DNA of 64,000 nt, taken from Aquabacterium sp. NJ1 (lineage in GTDB: Bacteria > Pseudomonadota > Gammaproteobacteria > Burkholderiales > Burkholderiaceae_C). Positions 62,610-64,000 of this stretch are shown piece after piece. The DNA lies in NCBI RefSeq assembly GCF_000768065.1, contig NZ_JRKM01000001.1, positions 992,001 through 1,056,000 of the forward strand, given 5' to 3'. Each line of letters opens with the position of its first letter. The first letter of the stretch is position 1. Below the pieces are notes generated by a model. The model made no database searches. It was not told the DNA's origin and saw nothing but the letters and a program-made list of their open reading frames with translations. The position numbers and the translations under genes are program-made.

Positions 62610-64000
62610 ATGAGCAACGCCACACCCACGCCGATTCACCCTGTCATCGCCGAGGTCACCGAGCGCATCCGCCAACGCAGCGCCGCCAGCCGCGCCGATT
62701 ACCTCGCCATGGTCGAGCAAGCCGGCCAGCACGCCCCCCAGCGCAAGGGCATGGGCTGCGCCAACCTGGCCCACACTTTTGCCGCCGCGCCAGTCAACGA
62801 CAAGCTGGCCATCCGCGAATCCAGGCGCACCAACATCGGCATCGTCACGGCCTACAACGACATGCTGTCGGCCCACCAGCCGTATGCCACCTACCCCGAG
62901 TTCATCAAGCAGGTGGCCCGCGAGGCAGGCGGCGTGGCCCAGGTGGCGGGCGGTGTGCCCGCCATGTGCGACGGCATCACGCAAGGCGCCGAAGGCATGG
63001 AGTTGTCGCTGTTCTCGCGCGACGTGATTGCCCTCGCCACCGCCGTGGCCTTGTCGCACAAGGTGTTTGACGCCGCCCTGTACCTGGGCATCTGCGACAA
63101 GATCGTGCCGGGCCTGATGATCGGTGCACTGCGCTTTGGCCACCTGGCCAGCGTGTTCGTGCCCGCCGGCCCCATGACATCGGGCTTGCCCAATGACCAG
63201 AAGGGCAAGGTGCGCCAGCAATATGCGCAGGGCCTGGTGAGCCGCGAGGCCCTGCTCGAAGCCGAGGCCCAGTCGTATCACAGCGCCGGCACCTGCACCT
63301 TCTACGGCACGGCCAACTCCAACCAGATGCTGATGGAAATCATGGGGGTGCAGTTACCGGGCTCATCCTTCGTGAACCCGGGCACGCCCATGCGTGAAGC
63401 GCTCACGGCCCATGCCGTGCGCCGGGCACTGGCCTTGAGCCACGATGGCGAGCAGCCCACGCCACTGGGCCACATCGTCGATGAGAAGGCCGTGGTCAAC
63501 GGCATCGTGGGCTTGCTGGCCACAGGCGGCTCTACCAACCACACCATCCACCTGGTGGCCATGGCCCGCGCGGCCGGCGTGCTGATCGATTGGGATGACT
63601 TTTCGGACCTGTCTGCCGTGGTGCCTCTGCTGGCGCGCATCTACCCCAATGGCTCGGCCGATGTGAACCACTTCCATGCTGCCGGTGGCATGGGCTTCCT
63701 GATCCGCGAGCTGCTGGATGCCGGCCTGCTGCATGCCGATGTGAACACCGTAGCCGGCGCTGGCTTGCGCCACTACACGCAAGAGCCCAGCCTGGAAACC
63801 GGCACACTGAGCTGGCACGATGCACCCCTGCAGAGCGGCGATGTGTCCGTGCTGCGCCCTGTGGCCGAGCCCTTCAGCGCAGATGGGGGCTTGAAGCTCA
63901 TGCGCGGCAACCTGGGCCGCTCTGTCATCAAGGTCTCGGCCGTCAAGCCCGAGCACCGCGTGGTGCGGGCGCCCGCCATCGTCTTCCATGACCAGCAGGA
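62610..64000 (+). CDS. edd: 6-phosphogluconate dehydratase, N-terminal part
   Basis: First enzyme of the Entner-Doudoroff pathway; an iron-sulfur dehydratase. The gene leaves the window at the right edge after about 463 codons. Family segments present are [52 protein letters not shown] (cluster Cys) and [18 protein letters not shown]. The start at 62610 follows a 163-base gap to divergent ppc. Neighbouring eda, zwf or pgl cannot be seen. In that gap I found no clear promoter. Confidence 0.95.
   Translation, partial: MSNATPTPIHPVIAEVTERIRQRSAASRADYLAMVEQAGQHAPQRKGMGCANLAHTFAAAPVNDKLAIRESRRTNIGIVTAYNDMLSAHQPYATYPEFIKQVAREAGGVAQVAGGVPAMCDGITQGAEGMELSLFSRDVIALATAVALSHKVFDAALYLGICDKIVPGLMIGALRFGHLASVFVPAGPMTSGLPNDQKGKVRQQYAQGLVSREALLEAEAQSYHSAGTCTFYGTANSNQMLMEIMGVQLPGSSFVNPGTPMREALTAHAVRRALALSHDGEQPTPLGHIVDEKAVVNGIVGLLATGGSTNHTIHLVAMARAAGVLIDWDDFSDLSAVVPLLARIYPNGSADVNHFHAAGGMGFLIRELLDAGLLHADVNTVAGAGLRHYTQEPSLETGTLSWHDAPLQSGDVSVLRPVAEPFSADGGLKLMRGNLGRSVIKVSAVKPEHRVVRAPAIVFHDQQ

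Overview
The window is a chromosomal segment of a GC-rich, motile Gram-negative bacterium. Gene order and protein character point to a betaproteobacterium of the order Burkholderiales (Comamonadaceae, Aquabacterium or Rubrivivax-like). The main clues are alaA-hom-thrC-moeA, surE-pcm-nlpD-rlmD, an RpfE-type gene beside recJ, flgNMA divergent from flgBCDEFGHIJKL, a long pcm, and both PEP-CTERM and GlyGly-CTERM proteins. This placement comes from gene content, not from a marker-gene comparison. I saw no tRNA, rRNA, insertion sequence, prophage or CRISPR array. Coding density is very high, and the only sizeable gap is the leader of the phoH-like gene.

Layout. 1-4.4 kb (minus): alaA, hom, thrC and the start of moeA. 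4.6-9.2 kb (plus): a Mth938-like protein, a Bcp peroxiredoxin, a PIN-PhoH ATPase and a membrane diguanylate cyclase. 9.1-13.3 kb (minus): surE-pcm-nlpD and rlmD, with rpoS absent from the place where it is commonly found. 13.5-16.6 kb: a NarL-type regulator and a multi-pass sensor kinase. 16.6-19.3 kb (minus): an orphan GspE/PulE ATPase coupled to a spermidine-synthase-like protein. 19.3-25.9 kb (plus): a deoxyinosine glycosylase, then a tight five-gene lipid or glycerol-phosphate operon made of an alkyl-DHAP-synthase-like flavoprotein, a GlpD-like dehydrogenase, an FGGY kinase, a PAP2 phosphatase and DgkA. 25.9-32.2 kb (minus): a MASE3 hybrid kinase and the lolC-DUF2189-DUF2788-lolD-tatD operon. 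32.2-36.1 kb: an RpfE-type gene, recJ and a PEP-CTERM HAF-repeat protein.

36.2-49.7 kb is the flagellar rod, hook and ring locus. flgN, flgM and flgA run leftward, with a good sigma-28 promoter before flgM. flgB to flgL run rightward and end in a degenerate EAL/HDOD protein. 49.8-54.7 kb holds a small membrane protein, an SrkA kinase, a FliL-like protein, a secreted S8 protease with a GlyGly-CTERM tail, and a Cu/Zn superoxide dismutase lipoprotein with a methionine-rich linker. 54.8-62.4 kb (minus) holds a DUF1345 protein, a DHA2-type exporter, a hybrid kinase and ppc. edd starts divergently from ppc and leaves the window at the right edge.

The most promising poorly described system is the five-gene operon at 20.1-25.9 kb. 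It pairs an ether-lipid-type flavoenzyme with glycerol-phosphate and lipid-phosphate enzymes. The most notable sequence-level signals are a perfect 10-bp inverted repeat whose right arm enters the flgI start codon, a strong intrinsic terminator 28 bases before the phoH-like start codon, and the missing rpoS.
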